From the NCBI RefSeq assembly GCF_000243115.2, contig NZ_CP007035.1, positions 3,534,001 through 3,598,000 of the forward strand: 64,000 nucleotides of DNA. The letters run 5' to 3'. The notes beneath the pieces were generated by a model that did not search any database, was not told where the DNA came from, and saw only the letters and a list, made by a program, of their open reading frames with translations. The position numbers and the translations under genes were made by a program. Every line of letters starts with the position of its first letter. Positions within the stretch are counted from its first letter, which is position 1. The DNA comes from Niabella soli DSM 19437 (GTDB taxonomy: Bacteria > Bacteroidota > Bacteroidia > Chitinophagales > Chitinophagaceae). Positions 62,312 through 64,000 of the stretch are shown in pieces.

Positions 62312-63007
62312 ATGAAACTTATTAAACGGATATGGAAGTGGGGCCTTCGGTTATTTGTTGTTCTTTTTATTGGACAACTTATTTATATTGTTGTATTGAA
62401 GTGGGTAGCCCCTCCCATCACCCTGACCCAGATAGGAAGCGTTCTTTCCGGGAGAGGGTTCCACAATAAAAACATGCCCTCCTCGGCAGTATCAGAAAAT
62501 GCACGCCTGGCCGTAATTGCATCGGAAGACCAGTTGTTTCCGGATCATAACGGGTTCGACTGGAAGAGTATTCAAAAAGCGATGGAGTACAACAGGAAAA
62601 AGCCCGGCCGGGTGCGTGGGGCCAGTACGATCAGCCAGCAAACGGCAAAAAATGTTTTTTTATGGCAGGGCCGGAGCTGGATCCGGAAAGGGTTGGAAAC
62701 GTATTTTACTTTTATGATCGAAAACATCTGGGGAAAAAAAAGGATCCTGGAAGTGTACCTGAACGTAGCAGAAATGGGTAAGGGGATATTCGGGATCGAA
62801 ACAGCAGCGCAAACCTATTTTAATAAGCCGGCAAAGGAACTGACGCAATATGAAGCCGCAGCAATAGCCGCCATTCTTCCCAATCCTTTAAAACTCAATG
62901 TCAAACCCATGTCGCCCTATGTTTCTTCCCGGGCACGGGCTATTGTACAACAAATGAATTTTTTAAGACCCGACCGGGACATTCAGCGCATCATTCAGGC
63001 AAATTAA
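62312..63007 (+). CDS. mtgA: Monofunctional peptidoglycan glycosyltransferase
   Basis: 231-residue GT51 enzyme that polymerises lipid II. A single N-terminal membrane helix (about 9-32) is followed by the GT51 motifs: [13 protein letters not shown] (catalytic Glu), [26 protein letters not shown] and [11 protein letters not shown]. There is no transpeptidase domain, and the length is standard. It starts 29 bases after the LysE gene and converges with the HPt gene. Confidence 0.96.
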   Translation: MKLIKRIWKWGLRLFVVLFIGQLIYIVVLKWVAPPITLTQIGSVLSGRGFHNKNMPSSAVSENARLAVIASEDQLFPDHNGFDWKSIQKAMEYNRKKPGRVRGASTISQQTAKNVFLWQGRSWIRKGLETYFTFMIENIWGKKRILEVYLNVAEMGKGIFGIETAAQTYFNKPAKELTQYEAAAIAAILPNPLKLNVKPMSPYVSSRARAIVQQMNFLRPDRDIQRIIQAN

Positions 63008-63026
63008 CTAAAGCGGTCTTTTATTT

Positions 63027-63428
63027 TCAGGTAGTTGCTACTTTTAAATCAGAAACCTCATTTTCCAGGTTAAGGATAAGGTCACTCCAAAAGCGCATAT
63101 CTACCCCGGCGGCTTCAACCGTCGGCATCATTTCAGCCGCATTGGCAATTTCTTTATACAACAGGTGGTCGGGGCCTAAGGGAGAAAAGGTCGACTTAAT
63201 GCGATGCAGCAGCCGTTTCATTTCTGCAATGTTTCTGCTCAGTACCGCGGCGGCCAATTCGCGGGCATCATCAGCCCACTGGTCTTTTATTTCCCGCACA
63301 ATATCCTGCATTGCCTGGGTATCATTACCTAATAAATCTCTCAGATAATCGAGATTGTTACACATTGGGTCCGGATTTTTGATAATCGGTTTTGCCATTG
63401 TTGTCAGCATTTTAGTTGCATTAATCAT
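63027..63428 (-). CDS. Histidine phosphotransfer (HPt) domain protein
   Basis: 133-residue helical protein. LLHRIKSTFSPLG carries the phospho-accepting His75 with the downstream Lys and Ser expected for HPt domains. The four-helix core covers about residues 24-125. The ATG at 63428 is used, although Met7 or Met11 are possible starts. It lies 58 bases downstream of a LytTR response regulator on the same strand, suggesting that both belong to one phosphorelay whose kinase is elsewhere. Confidence 0.88.
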   Translation of the reverse strand: MINATKMLTTMAKPIIKNPDPMCNNLDYLRDLLGNDTQAMQDIVREIKDQWADDARELAAAVLSRNIAEMKRLLHRIKSTFSPLGPDHLLYKEIANAAEMMPTVEAAGVDMRFWSDLILNLENEVSDLKVATT

Positions 63429-63486
63429 TTAAAGGGCTTCCTGCAAAGGGCGGCAGTATTTTCTTTTATAAATTGTTCAAAGGGCT

Positions 63487-64000
63487 TTATAAAAGATCCA
63501 ATTTCGAAAGTAATAAATCTTTATAACTCTCAGATACCGGTATGGGCTGATTTTTAATATACACCAAACGGTCTTCAATATATTCCACTTTGTCAATTGC
63601 AATAATATAACTGCGGTGTACGCGAATAAACTTATCCGACGAAAACTTATCCTCTATCGCTTTAAGACTTCCATGCACCATATACGATTTGCCGGGCAGG
63701 TTAAACTGTACATAGTCCCCTTTGGCTTCCATCCATAAAATATCATCCAGATTGATCTTCCGGATCACCTTGTTTTCCTTAATAAAAAGCTGCTGTGCGC
63801 TTATCGCTTTTGTTTGGTGCGATTGTTTAAATTTTATTAATTCCTGCACTTTATCCATCGCGGCCAGTACCCTGGACAATGTAAAGGGCTTTACCAGGTA
63901 ATCCACTACGTTCAGCTCAAATGCCTCAACTGCGTAACTTTTTTTTGCTGTGGTTAAAATGGTGTGCGGGCGCCGGGGTAATAACCGCAGCAATTCCAAA
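63487..64000 (-). CDS. LytTR-family response regulator, N-terminus outside window
   Basis: About 170 C-terminal residues are visible; the gene continues past the right edge. The end of the receiver domain is present (TILTTAKKSYAVEAFELNVV, then DYLVKPF with the conserved Lys-Pro). After a linker comes a full LytTR DNA-binding domain (about 80-165: ILWMEAKGDYVQF, FIRVHRSYIIAIDKV, IPVSESYKD). Most of the receiver, including the phosphorylated Asp, is outside the window. It is likely paired with the HPt protein downstream and an upstream histidine kinase not seen here. Confidence 0.93.
   Translation of the reverse strand, partial: LELLRLLPRRPHTILTTAKKSYAVEAFELNVVDYLVKPFTLSRVLAAMDKVQELIKFKQSHQTKAISAQQLFIKENKVIRKINLDDILWMEAKGDYVQFNLPGKSYMVHGSLKAIEDKFSSDKFIRVHRSYIIAIDKVEYIEDRLVYIKNQPIPVSESYKDLLLSKLDLL

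Overview
This window reads as a chromosomal segment of a Bacteroidota bacterium, most likely in or near the Chitinophagaceae. The lineage call is inference. It rests on two SusC/SusD outer-membrane pairs, an ECF-sigma/FecR cascade, TAnnTTTG -7 promoter boxes (twice with a TTTG box exactly 19 bases upstream), a general lack of Shine-Dalgarno sequences, and DUF2480, DUF2007, CWC and GH3 family genes. No rRNA, tRNA, CRISPR array, IS transposase or prophage was seen.

Layout. 1-16 kb: the 3' part of a giant cyclic beta-1,2-glucan synthase-like gene, a GH36 alpha-galactosidase, a GH35 beta-galactosidase, a nucleoid-associated protein, and two sugar/alcohol dehydrogenases. 15.7-23.7 kb (minus strand): a TlpA-like thioredoxin protein, a SusD/SusC pair, and a DUF3472 secreted protein. 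The SusC leader holds a clear SAM-I riboswitch behind a canonical promoter. 23.8-30.4 kb: a PpiD/SurA-type chaperone, DUF2480, CorA, KdsB, a ParE-type toxin-antitoxin pair, and a fatty acid hydroxylase with a DUF2007 protein. 30.4-33.5 kb: a cobalamin riboswitch controlling metE and a small CWC protein, closed by a strong terminator. 33.5-39.3 kb: a TPM lipoprotein, an exported protein with a DxDD motif, dnaN, and a two-gene unit of an unknown protein plus a cytosolic trypsin-like protease. The two proteins of that unit appear to share a CesT/YbjN-like domain. 39.3-43.7 kb: repeats, a deleted vapBC locus, recX, a second hydroxylase, a nitrilase-family amidase, and PadR with a membrane protein. 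43.8-53.3 kb (minus): a sulfated-substrate utilisation locus (ECF sigma, FecR, SusC, SusD, two sulfatases) whose SusC frame is broken by one base. 53.4-64 kb: an S41 protease, thiL, an inositol monophosphatase, an unrecognised lipoprotein, a HEPN-like protein with a WYL regulator, a GH3/LysE/mtgA run, an HPt protein, and an edge-truncated LytTR response regulator.

Two separate riboswitches tie this region to methionine metabolism. B12 represses the B12-independent methionine synthase, and SAM appears to control an outer-membrane SusC/SusD importer. This suggests that pair imports methionine or a related nutrient rather than a glycan. Intergenic gaps are rich in short interspersed inverted-repeat elements. 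Some have been captured into gene ends and would mislead automatic start or stop calls.
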